Shown here: piece after piece, positions 1 through 5,800 of the stretch
How positions within the stretch are numbered: the first letter of the stretch is position 1
Layout: every line of letters begins with the position of its first letter
NCBI GenBank assembly: GCA_946886675.1
Contig: CAMPIZ010000122.1
Coordinates: forward strand, 1-5,800
Source of the DNA: an uncultured Flavobacterium sp.
GTDB lineage: Bacteria; Bacteroidota; Bacteroidia; Flavobacteriales; Flavobacteriaceae
DNA length: 5,800 nt
Reading direction: 5' to 3'
Notes under the pieces: model-generated
Told to the model about the DNA's origin: nothing
The model's database searches: none
Seen by the model: the letters and a program-made list of their open reading frames with translations, nothing else
Position numbers and translations under genes: made by a program

Positions 1-472
1 TTATTACACTATTAACAGTGAAATTGCAAAAACAACAATTGCTATTTTTCTTTCAGAAATACTTCATCACAGTATAAAGGAGGAAGAAAAGAACCAGAGT
101 TTGTATTCTTTTTTGGAAACTGCATTATTGTGGCTGGATACTCATGATGAAGTTGCTAATTTCCATTTGATACTTATGATGGAAATAACTAAGTTTTTAG
201 GTTTTTTCCCGGACAGCTCACAAAATAATCATGATTTTTTTGAAATGACAGAAGGTATATTCACACCTTACCACTCTATAAGCTGCCTTACTGCCGAAGA
301 AACCAGCCTGCTAAAAAGGCTTATGGGGCTAAAGCTTGATAACAGTGCAAAAAGCTTTCATGTAACCGAACGACAGGTTTTATTAAAAATATTGCTGGAC
401 TATTATGCATTCCACCTTGACGGATTTAAAAGGCCAAAATCACTGGAAGTATTAAAAGAGGTTTTCAGTTAA
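1..472 (+). CDS. recO: DNA repair protein RecO, C-terminal part (5' end outside window)
   Basis: The reading frame is open from base 2 to the TAA at 470-472 and gives 156 residues. Flavobacterial RecO is about 240 residues, so roughly the N-terminal third, including the OB-fold, is missing. What remains is the helical C-terminal domain. Its segments include SEILHHSIKEEEKN, then SFLETALLWLD, then NFHLILMMEITKFLGFFPD, which match the pattern of Bacteroidota RecO. The tail contains a basic YYAFHLDGFKRPKSLEVLKE stretch. RecO is a cytosolic mediator of the RecFOR pathway: it binds single-stranded DNA and SSB and helps load RecA at gaps. Only one cysteine is visible and there is no Cys4 zinc knuckle of the kind known in some RecO proteins. 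The TTG at 101 is an internal codon, not the start, because the conserved sequence continues upstream to the window edge. The stop overlaps the stop of the convergent frnE gene. The assignment rests on remembered family sequence. Confidence 0.9.
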   Translation, partial: YYTINSEIAKTTIAIFLSEILHHSIKEEEKNQSLYSFLETALLWLDTHDEVANFHLILMMEITKFLGFFPDSSQNNHDFFEMTEGIFTPYHSISCLTAEETSLLKRLMGLKLDNSAKSFHVTERQVLLKILLDYYAFHLDGFKRPKSLEVLKEVFS

Positions 473-1179
473 TCACAGTTACCCTCTAAATTGCAGCTGT
501 TTCCGGTAATAGTTTCAAAAGAAGTCTTAGGCTGTGCTGCCTTCCATTCATTGTACGCTTTAACAATGGTGTCATAAAATACGTCGCTTTCCTGTGCGCC
601 TGATACGGCATATTTTCTGTTCAGCACAAAAAAAGGAACACCGCGTACACCCAGTTGCTGAGCTTTCTTTATATCGGTAATAACTTCTTCGGCAAATGTG
701 CCATTGTTCATATCTTCTGCCAGTTTATTGGCGTCAAGCCCAAGCTCTATTGCTATAAGCATCAGGGTTTGTGCATCGTCTATATTTTTGCCTTCGGTAA
801 AGTAAGCGCTAAAAAGTTTTTCTTCGGCCTCATTTTGTTTGCCGTGTTGTTTTGCAAAATGTAAAAAACGATGCGCATTAAAGCTGTTGGCCGGTATAGC
901 TCTGTCAAAATCAAAAATAAGTCCAGCCTGTGCAGCCATTCCGGCAACATAGTTGTTCATGCTTTTGGCTTCCTCAATACTTACATTTTTATGCTCTGCT
1001 AAAAACCGATGTATGTTTTTTGAAGCATCTGTTTTAATTTCTGGGGAGAGCAGAAAGCTTTTCCATTCAATTTCAATAGAATTTTTATTATCAAACTTAG
1101 ATAATGCTTCTTCAAATCTTCTTTTGCCTATGTAGCAAAAGGGACACATAATGTCACTCCATATCTCTATCTTCATCAT
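469..1179 (-). CDS. frnE: DsbA-family (FrnE-like) thiol-disulfide oxidoreductase
   Basis: This 236-residue protein has the DsbA-like thioredoxin fold with helical insertion seen in the FrnE subfamily. The N-terminal strand KIEIWSD leads into the redox motif Cys12-Pro-Phe-Cys15, followed by YIGKRRFEEAL. The cis-proline loop GVRGVPFFVLNRKYAVSGAQ carries Pro182. The family oxidises, reduces or isomerises thiols and some members act in oxidative stress. With no signal peptide or membrane segment, this one should act in the cytosol. A second cysteine pair (Cys229 and Cys235, CX5C) sits in the last eight residues, much as the Deinococcus FrnE carries an extra C-terminal pair. I chose ATG 1179; ATG 1176 directly after it is equally possible. 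A TTG at 1209 would overlap the upstream gene and adds ten residues with no family character. No Shine-Dalgarno is visible. The gene starts 20 nt after the hydrolase stop with no -7 box between them, so it is probably co-transcribed. Its substrate is unknown. Confidence 0.88.
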   Translation of the reverse strand: MMKIEIWSDIMCPFCYIGKRRFEEALSKFDNKNSIEIEWKSFLLSPEIKTDASKNIHRFLAEHKNVSIEEAKSMNNYVAGMAAQAGLIFDFDRAIPANSFNAHRFLHFAKQHGKQNEAEEKLFSAYFTEGKNIDDAQTLMLIAIELGLDANKLAEDMNNGTFAEEVITDIKKAQQLGVRGVPFFVLNRKYAVSGAQESDVFYDTIVKAYNEWKAAQPKTSFETITGNSCNLEGNCD

Positions 1180-1199
1180 TGTATTATTTGGTAATAAGT

Positions 1200-2114
1200 T
1201 TAATCGCAAAAACTATACCCGTTACCCTTTTTACAATTTTTATTTGTAGCAATAACAATGTGAGACTGCTCTTTTTTATGATTTAATGCATTATCCATAA
1301 AAGTTACAATGGTTTGCGGGTCTTTGGCAAAGAGCTCATCACTGTACTCATGTCCGCCGTTGCAGTAAGTAACAAGCTTAGTACTGCCGTTAAGGCTGAT
1401 AATGTGATTATAAATAGAGTAAGAGCCAAACAGCATAAGCCATCCGGGTGCATTTGCAGGGCAGTAATGGTGTACTGCTGTGCCATAAGGCACTGTAGGA
1501 TCGCAGCTTCCGTGAAACAGCAGGGTAGGGATTACGGTTTGTTTGGTAATAAGGTTAAGGTCCATTATGGCTCCCGCACCCGATATTACTCCTGCATACC
1601 TGAAACTTTCAGGCAGTTTTTCAGGATAAATACTCATTACTTCCCTGTCCCAGTATGCCGCATGCAAAGCGGTTTCTGCCCCGGCACTGCTGCCTGAGAT
1701 AAATATTTTAGAAGTGTCTATATTGTACTTTTCGCTGTTTTTAATAAAGAACAAAGTAGCCTGCCAGAGCTGGTTTGCAGCAATTTGAAAAGCCTTTACT
1801 TTTTCGGAAAGGATGCCGTCACAGCTAAACTTTTTATCTTTCATATACAGGGTGTAGCTGATGGAAGCCGCTGTATAGCCCTGTGATGCGGCATACTTTG
1901 ATATATGGTGCCCCCATTCGCGCGTGCCTACCGCAAAGCCTCCGCCATGTACATGGATAAGCAACGGTGTTTTTTCTTTGCTTTTTTGAACCGGAAGGAA
2001 CAGGTCAAGCTCGAGCTTAGTAGAGTCGTTTACAAAATATGTAATGGTTTTATAATCCTGCGCTTTTACAGAGATAAAAGAGAGCAGGATAAAAAGGATA
2101 ATGATCTTTTTCAT
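1200..2114 (-). CDS. Exported alpha/beta-hydrolase, esterase/lipase type
   Basis: This 304-residue protein begins with a signal peptide: a Lys-Lys start, a hydrophobic run at residues 4-16, and likely signal peptidase I cleavage after Val-Lys-Ala18, leaving Gln19 at the mature N-terminus. No lipobox cysteine is present, so a periplasmic or secreted location is inferred. The catalytic core is clear. The oxyanion motif is His-Gly-Gly-Gly at 56-59, the nucleophile elbow GSSAG at 141-145 gives Ser143, the acid is probably Asp205 in HGSCDPTVP, and the base is His255 in CNGGHEY. This matches carboxylesterases related to the HGGG/hormone-sensitive-lipase type, which hydrolyse short-chain or polysaccharide-linked esters; the real substrate cannot be read from the sequence. 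Six cysteines lie in the mature protein, two of them (294, 303) in a tail of about 25 residues after the core. It is the first gene of the probable pair with frnE, and a perfect TAAGTTTG box lies 14 nt before the ATG. Confidence 0.85.
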   Translation of the reverse strand: MKKIIILFILLSFISVKAQDYKTITYFVNDSTKLELDLFLPVQKSKEKTPLLIHVHGGGFAVGTREWGHHISKYAASQGYTAASISYTLYMKDKKFSCDGILSEKVKAFQIAANQLWQATLFFIKNSEKYNIDTSKIFISGSSAGAETALHAAYWDREVMSIYPEKLPESFRYAGVISGAGAIMDLNLITKQTVIPTLLFHGSCDPTVPYGTAVHHYCPANAPGWLMLFGSYSIYNHIISLNGSTKLVTYCNGGHEYSDELFAKDPQTIVTFMDNALNHKKEQSHIVIATNKNCKKGNGYSFCD

Positions 2115-2128
2115 AATACGGATTTATG

Positions 2129-2136
2129 CAAACTTA
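2129..2136 (-). promoter_or_regulatory. Candidate -7 box (TAnnTTTG) for the hydrolase-frnE unit
   Basis: On the - strand this reads TAAGTTTG, an exact match to the Bacteroidota sigma-A -7 consensus TAnnTTTG. It ends 14 nt before the hydrolase ATG, so the leader would be only about 8-10 nt. No TTG -33 element is seen at the usual distance upstream, so the promoter is either weak, dependent on an activator, or a chance match in AT-rich DNA. Confidence 0.5.
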
Positions 2137-2154
2137 CAATTTTAGTTATAGGAG

Positions 2155-2180
2155 CGTTTTTATAAACTGTTTTAAAAACG
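2155..2180. repeat. Near-perfect 26-bp palindrome in the divergent spacer
   Basis: The arms CGTTTTTA (2155-2162) and TAAAAACG (2173-2180) are exact reverse complements over 8 bp. Inside them AAAC (2164-2167) and GTTT (2169-2172) also pair, leaving T2163 as a bulge. It lies about 20 bp upstream of the hydrolase -7 box, where an operator for the - strand unit could sit, and about 70 bp upstream of the ileS -7-like box. It could equally be a weak hairpin or a chance product of AT-rich sequence. No regulator is identified. Confidence 0.5.
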
Positions 2181-2245
2181 TAATTTTTTACTAAATCATT
2201 AATTCTCCAGCTCAAATCTCAATTTTCCCCATATGAATAAAAAAA

Positions 2246-2288
2246 TCATTACATTCGCAGATTGATTTTTTAGAATGCATTGTAATGA
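2246..2288. repeat. 8-bp inverted repeat, one arm over the ileS start codon
   Basis: TCATTACA (2246-2253) and TGTAATGA (2281-2288) are exact reverse complements separated by 27 bp. The left arm overlaps the candidate -7 box and the right arm contains the ileS ATG (2285-2287). An 8-bp palindrome AATGCATT (2274-2281) lies beside the right arm. As DNA it could be a protein-binding site; as RNA it could mask the start codon only if transcription begins upstream of the -7 box proposed here. Confidence 0.45.
2250..2257 (+). promoter_or_regulatory. Candidate -7 box for ileS
   Basis: The sequence TACATTCG matches the Bacteroidota -7 consensus TAnnTTTG at all but one fixed position. A start site about 5-7 nt downstream would give a leader of roughly 20 nt before the ileS ATG at 2285, a normal length. 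A TTG -33 element is not seen at the expected distance; that region reads TTTTCCCC. The box overlaps the left arm of an inverted repeat. Confidence 0.45.
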
Positions 2289-5200
2289 GTAAGAAGTTTA
2301 CTGAATATAAGGGTCTTGACCTGCCAACAGTGGCCGGAGAGGTGCTTAATTTCTGGAAAGAGGAGAATATTTTTGATAAGAGTGTAACTACGCGTGAGGG
2401 CAAGCCCCAGTATGTATTTTTTGAGGGGCCGCCGTCTGCAAACGGGCTTCCGGGAATACACCACGTTATGGCCCGTGCCATTAAAGATATTTTTTGCCGT
2501 TACCAAACCCAGAAAGGCTATCAGGTAAAGCGTAAGGCGGGATGGGATACCCACGGCCTTCCGGTAGAGCTTGGCACAGAGAAAGAACTTGGCATTACAA
2601 AAGAAGATATAGGCACTAAAATTTCGGTAGAGGAATATAACGAAGCCTGCAAGCGCACGGTAATGCGCTATACGGATGTGTGGAATGACCTTACCGAAAA
2701 AATGGGCTACTGGGTAGATATGAACGACCCTTATGTTACTTATAAGCCTAAATATATGGAATCGGTTTGGTGGCTGCTGAAACAGATTTATGACAAAGGC
2801 CTTTTATATAAAGGTTACACCATACAGCCATACTCGCCAAAAGCAGGTACCGGATTAAGCTCGCATGAGGTTAACCAGCCTGGAGCTTACCGCGATGTAA
2901 CTGATACTACTATTGTGGCACAGTTTAAAACCATTGCCGATACACTCCCGGATTTCCTTAAAGGTTTTGGAGGTATAGATATTATGGCATGGACCACCAC
3001 ACCGTGGACACTGCCAAGTAATACCGCACTTACCGTAGGGCCAAACATTGATTATGTGTTGGTAAAGACTTTTAACCAATATACATTTGAATCTATAAAT
3101 GTTGTCCTTGCCAAAAATCTTGTTGGTAAACAGTTTGGCGGTAAATATTTTGAAAGTGAAGACGCTGCCGACTTTGACAACTTTAAAGAGGGCGATAAAA
3201 AAATACCATATAAAGTACTTGCAGAAGGCAAAGGTAAAGACTTAGTGGGCATACGCTATGAGCAGTTGCTTCCATATGCTTTACCATACCAAAATCCTGA
3301 AAATGCTTTCCGTGTAATTGCTGGTGATTTTGTCACTACCGAAGATGGTACAGGTATAGTGCATACAGCACCAACCTTTGGTGCAGATGATGCCAAGGTA
3401 GCCAAGGAAGCCAAACCAGAAGTACCGCCTATGCTTGTGCTGGATAAGAACGGCAACCCTGTGCCGCTTGTAGATTTACAGGGGAGGTTTATAGAAGGGT
3501 TGGGCGACCTTTCGGGCAAGTATGTAAAGAATGAGTATTATGATAAAGACGAGGCACCTGAAAAATCGGTAGATGTTGAGATAGCCATCCGTCTTAAAGA
3601 AGAGAATAAAGCCTTTAAAGTAGAGAAATATGTTCACAGTTATCCGCACTCCTGGAGGACTGATGAGCCGTTACTATACTATCCGCTTGACAGCTGGTTT
3701 GTAAAAATGACTGATGTTAAAGAGCGTATGTTCGACCTTAATGAAACCATCAACTGGAAGCCTAAAGCAACTGGAGAGGGGCGTTTTGGCAACTGGCTTA
3801 AAAATGCCAACGACTGGAACCTGTCGCGTTCACGCTACTGGGGTATTCCACTGCCTATATGGAGGACAGAGGATAAAACCGAAGAAATGATAATCGGTTC
3901 GGTTGAAGAACTATATAATGAAATAGAAAAAGCAGTTGCGGCCGGCTTAATGGATGAGAATCCGTTTAAAGGTTTTGAGCCGGGTAATATGAGTGAAGAA
4001 AACTACAATATTGTTGATCTTCACAAAAATGTAGTTGACAGGATCACACTTATTTCACCATCAGGTAAACCAATGAAACGCGAGGCCGACCTGATAGATG
4101 TTTGGTTTGACAGCGGTGCCATGCCGTATGCACAATGGCATTATCCATTTGAGAATAAAGAGCTGATTGATAATAATGAATCATTCCCGGCCGATTTTAT
4201 TGCAGAAGGGGTAGACCAGACACGCGGATGGTTCTATACGCTACATGCTATAGCAACGCTGGTGTTTGATAATGTGGCTTACAAGAACGTTGTAAGTAAT
4301 GGCTTGGTACTGGACAAGAACGGACAGAAAATGTCCAAGCGTTTAGGCAATGCTGTAGACCCTTTTGAAACGCTTGCAGAGTATGGCCCTGATGCCACAC
4401 GCTGGTACATGATAAGCAATGCCAACCCGTGGGATAACTTAAAATTTGATATTGAAGGCGTAGCGGAAGTAAGGCGGAAGTTTTTTGGTACCTTATATAA
4501 TACCTATTCCTTCTTTGCGCTGTATGCCAATATTGATAATTTCACTTTTGCAGAACCTGAGGTTCCGCTTAATGAAAGGCCTGAGATTGACCGCTGGATA
4601 TTATCAGAGCTTAACACACTTATTAAGGATGTTGATAGTTTTTATAACGATTATGAGCCCACAAGGGCAGCCAGGGCAATATCAGATTTTGTTCAGGAAA
4701 ACCTGAGTAACTGGTATGTTAGGCTGTGCAGAAGGCGTTTTTGGAAAGGGGAGTATGCACAGGATAAAATTGCTGCCTACCAGACACTTTACACCTGCCT
4801 TGTTACCGTAGCAAAACTAAGTGCGCCAATCGCACCGTTTTATATGGACAGGCTTTATAAAGATTTAACAAAGGCTTCACAAAAAGAGAATTTTGAAAGT
4901 GTACATTTGGCCGATTTTCCGGCGTATGCTGATAACTTTGTTGATAAATCGCTTGAAAGCAGAATGCAGAAAGCCCAAACCATATCCTCTCTTGTACTTT
5001 CGTTAAGGAAGAAAGAAATGATAAAAGTAAGGCAGCCACTGCAAAAGGTAATGATTCCGGTGCTTGACGCGAAACAGAAGGATGAAATAGAAGCGGTATC
5101 TGAACTTATTAAGGCTGAGGTGAATGTAAAGGAAATTGAGCTTATGGACGATGCTTCGGAGGTGCTTGTAAAGCAGATTAAGCCGAATTTTAAGGTGCTG

Positions 5201-5686
5201 GGCCCGAGGTTTGGTAAGGATATGGGTTTGATTTCCAAAGAGATACAAAATTTCTCACAGGAGCACATCAATGAGCTGGAGAAGAATGGCAGCATAAATG
5301 TTGTTATTTCAGGAAAAAGTATTACTTTAACCCACGAAGATGTAGAGATTTCCTCTCAGGATATAGAGGGCTGGCTGGTAGCTAACTCCAATGGTATAAC
5401 GGTAGCTTTAGACATAACCATTACCGAGGAGTTAAGAAAAGAAGGTATAGCCCGCGAACTGGTAAACAGGATCCAGAATATAAGGAAAGACTCCGGCTTC
5501 GAAGTGACCGACAGAATAAAGGTCTATCTGAAAGAGAATGATATGCTGGAGCAGGCTGTAACAAGCAATGAGGGCTATATCAAATCGGAAACATTAACAG
5601 ATGAGCTGATATTTAACAAAGAAATTGAAAACGGTACAGAAATTGAGTTTGATGATATAAAAACACTAGTATTAATTTCAAAATAA
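2285..5686 (+). CDS. ileS: Isoleucyl-tRNA synthetase, IleRS2 (eukaryote-like) type
   Basis: This complete 1133-residue class Ia synthetase charges tRNA-Ile with isoleucine in the cytosol. In order: the N-terminal catalytic segment EGPPSANGLPGIHH at 47-60, where the HIGH signature reads Gly57-Ile-His-His60; KAGWDTHGLPVELG; the CP1 editing domain, with WTTTPWTLPSN at 236-246 and GTGIVHTAPTFGADD at 355-369, which clears Val-tRNA-Ile; then SRSRYWGIP at 514-522, DVWFDSG at 605-611, and the KMSKS loop as KMSKR at 682-686. The anticodon-binding helical domain has DRW at 769-771 and NWYVRLCRRRFW at 809-820, followed by C-terminal junction domains. Only four scattered cysteines occur (71, 122, 815, 838), so the zinc-binding C-terminus of IleRS1 is absent. 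KMSKR and the GLP-type HIGH context point to IleRS2, the mupirocin-insensitive class. The start fits the family N-terminus MSKKFTEYKGLDLP. No Shine-Dalgarno is visible. A TraR/DksA-family gene starts 7 nt after the stop, implying an operon. Confidence 0.98.
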   Translation: MSKKFTEYKGLDLPTVAGEVLNFWKEENIFDKSVTTREGKPQYVFFEGPPSANGLPGIHHVMARAIKDIFCRYQTQKGYQVKRKAGWDTHGLPVELGTEKELGITKEDIGTKISVEEYNEACKRTVMRYTDVWNDLTEKMGYWVDMNDPYVTYKPKYMESVWWLLKQIYDKGLLYKGYTIQPYSPKAGTGLSSHEVNQPGAYRDVTDTTIVAQFKTIADTLPDFLKGFGGIDIMAWTTTPWTLPSNTALTVGPNIDYVLVKTFNQYTFESINVVLAKNLVGKQFGGKYFESEDAADFDNFKEGDKKIPYKVLAEGKGKDLVGIRYEQLLPYALPYQNPENAFRVIAGDFVTTEDGTGIVHTAPTFGADDAKVAKEAKPEVPPMLVLDKNGNPVPLVDLQGRFIEGLGDLSGKYVKNEYYDKDEAPEKSVDVEIAIRLKEENKAFKVEKYVHSYPHSWRTDEPLLYYPLDSWFVKMTDVKERMFDLNETINWKPKATGEGRFGNWLKNANDWNLSRSRYWGIPLPIWRTEDKTEEMIIGSVEELYNEIEKAVAAGLMDENPFKGFEPGNMSEENYNIVDLHKNVVDRITLISPSGKPMKREADLIDVWFDSGAMPYAQWHYPFENKELIDNNESFPADFIAEGVDQTRGWFYTLHAIATLVFDNVAYKNVVSNGLVLDKNGQKMSKRLGNAVDPFETLAEYGPDATRWYMISNANPWDNLKFDIEGVAEVRRKFFGTLYNTYSFFALYANIDNFTFAEPEVPLNERPEIDRWILSELNTLIKDVDSFYNDYEPTRAARAISDFVQENLSNWYVRLCRRRFWKGEYAQDKIAAYQTLYTCLVTVAKLSAPIAPFYMDRLYKDLTKASQKENFESVHLADFPAYADNFVDKSLESRMQKAQTISSLVLSLRKKEMIKVRQPLQKVMIPVLDAKQKDEIEAVSELIKAEVNVKEIELMDDASEVLVKQIKPNFKVLGPRFGKDMGLISKEIQNFSQEHINELEKNGSINVVISGKSITLTHEDVEISSQDIEGWLVANSNGITVALDITITEELRKEGIARELVNRIQNIRKDSGFEVTDRIKVYLKENDMLEQAVTSNEGYIKSETLTDELIFNKEIENGTEIEFDDIKTLVLISK
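2453..2464 (+). other. Altered HIGH signature codons (GIHH) in ileS
   Basis: The codons GGA ATA CAC CAC encode Gly57-Ile58-His59-His60 where class I synthetases normally carry His-x-Gly-His. The first and third residues are exchanged. The flanking residues are normal for IleRS (GPPSANGLP before, VMARAIKD after), so this is a true substitution rather than a misalignment. Confidence 0.95.
4328..4342 (+). other. KMSKR loop codons of ileS
   Basis: Residues 682-686 read Lys-Met-Ser-Lys-Arg in the context LDKNGQKMSKRLGNAVDP. This is the second ATP-binding signature of class I synthetases. Arg in place of the final Ser is typical of the eukaryote-like IleRS2 class rather than of IleRS1. Confidence 0.9.
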
Positions 5687-5693
5687 TTGAAAT

Positions 5694-5800
5694 ATGGTAG
5701 ATGAGCAAATAAGATATTCAGATGCAGACCTTGCAGAGTTTAAGGAGCTGATAACTAAACAGATAGAAAAGGCTAAAGCTGACCTGGAGCTTATCAAAAG
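5694..5800 (+). CDS. TraR/DksA-family zinc-finger protein, N-terminal fragment (3' end outside window)
   Basis: The ATG at 5694 opens a frame of 35 residues running off the window edge. It begins MVDEQIRYSDADLAEF and continues with a charged helix rich in Lys, Glu and Ile. The YSDADLAEFKELI pattern and the position directly after ileS match the TraR/DksA-type proteins of flavobacteria, which normally carry a coiled-coil and a zinc finger further on; neither can be seen here. The family binds in the RNA polymerase secondary channel and in several bacteria works with ppGpp. Whether this member does so is not shown. It starts 7 nt after the ileS stop with no promoter or terminator between, so the two are probably co-transcribed. 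In flavobacteria I would expect lspA (signal peptidase II) next, but that lies outside the window. Confidence 0.82.
   Translation, partial: MVDEQIRYSDADLAEFKELITKQIEKAKADLELIK

Larger units (their letters stand above)
2115..2284. other. Divergent intergenic region between the hydrolase gene and ileS
   Basis: This is the only sizeable non-coding stretch in the window (170 bp, strongly AT-rich). It must carry the start signals of both the - strand hydrolase-frnE unit and the + strand ileS-DksA unit. It holds one -7-like box for each direction and two inverted repeats, listed separately. I see no T-box leader, riboswitch fold, tRNA or small coding gene in it. Confidence 0.8.

Noticed and set aside
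101..472. A separate 123-residue gene starting at TTG 101
   Set aside because: The same frame is open back to base 2 and the upstream residues continue the RecO sequence, so TTG 101 is an internal leucine codon.
1180..1209. FrnE start at TTG 1209
   Set aside because: It would overlap the hydrolase stop and add ten residues with no family character; the ATGs at 1179 and 1176 directly precede the conserved KIEIWSD strand.
1314..1697. 127-residue frame on the + strand opposite the hydrolase
   Set aside because: It is antisense to a gene with a complete catalytic triad and signal peptide, its translation has no recognisable family, and it has no promoter.
2155..2180. Reading the spacer palindrome as an intrinsic terminator
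   Set aside because: The genes on both sides point away from it, so no transcript is expected to end there, and the stem is almost all A-T.
2115..2284. T-box or amino-acid riboswitch leader for ileS
   Set aside because: The spacer is short, the likely ileS leader is only about 20 nt, no T-box core sequence is present, and T-boxes are not typical of Bacteroidota.
4855..5295. 146-residue frame on the - strand inside ileS
   Set aside because: The Ser- and Phe-rich translation is what the reverse of Lys/Glu-rich coding DNA gives; it lies wholly within conserved ileS and has no start signals of its own.
1..5800. Mobile element, CRISPR array, phage or defence system
   Set aside because: No transposase, integrase, terminal repeats or regularly spaced direct repeats were seen; all coding space is taken by ordinary chromosomal genes.

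Overview
The window looks like an ordinary chromosomal segment of a member of the Bacteroidota, most likely a Flavobacterium-like flavobacterium. The pointers are AT-rich DNA, starts without clear Shine-Dalgarno sequences, -7 boxes of the TAnnTTTG type, a signal peptide ending in Ala-Gln, a eukaryote-like isoleucyl-tRNA synthetase of about 1130 residues, and ileS followed directly by a TraR/DksA-family gene. The lineage is inferred from protein character and gene order, not from a database search.

Layout: (1) At 1-472 on the + strand lies the C-terminal two thirds of the recombination mediator RecO; its start is outside the window. (2) At 469-1179 on the - strand is a cytosolic FrnE-type DsbA-family oxidoreductase whose stop codon overlaps the recO stop. 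(3) At 1200-2114 on the - strand is an exported alpha/beta-hydrolase (esterase/lipase type), 20 nt upstream of frnE and probably in one transcript with it. (4) A 170-bp divergent intergenic region (2115-2284) holds candidate promoters for both directions and two inverted repeats. (5) At 2285-5686 on the + strand is a complete ileS. (6) At 5694-5800 on the + strand is the start of a TraR/DksA-family gene, cut by the window edge.

The essential unit is ileS plus the DksA-like gene, linking tRNA-Ile charging to a family that often acts in the stringent response. The hydrolase-frnE pair is an accessory unit read the other way from the shared spacer. There is no CRISPR array, transposon, phage gene, tRNA or rRNA in the window, and I see no new multi-gene system. 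The most notable point is inside ileS: the class I HIGH signature reads Gly-Ile-His-His. This is the first/third-residue swap (GxHH) reported for some IleRS2 enzymes and linked to very high mupirocin resistance. Less certain points are the inverted repeats in the ileS upstream region and the Cys-pair tails on both - strand proteins.
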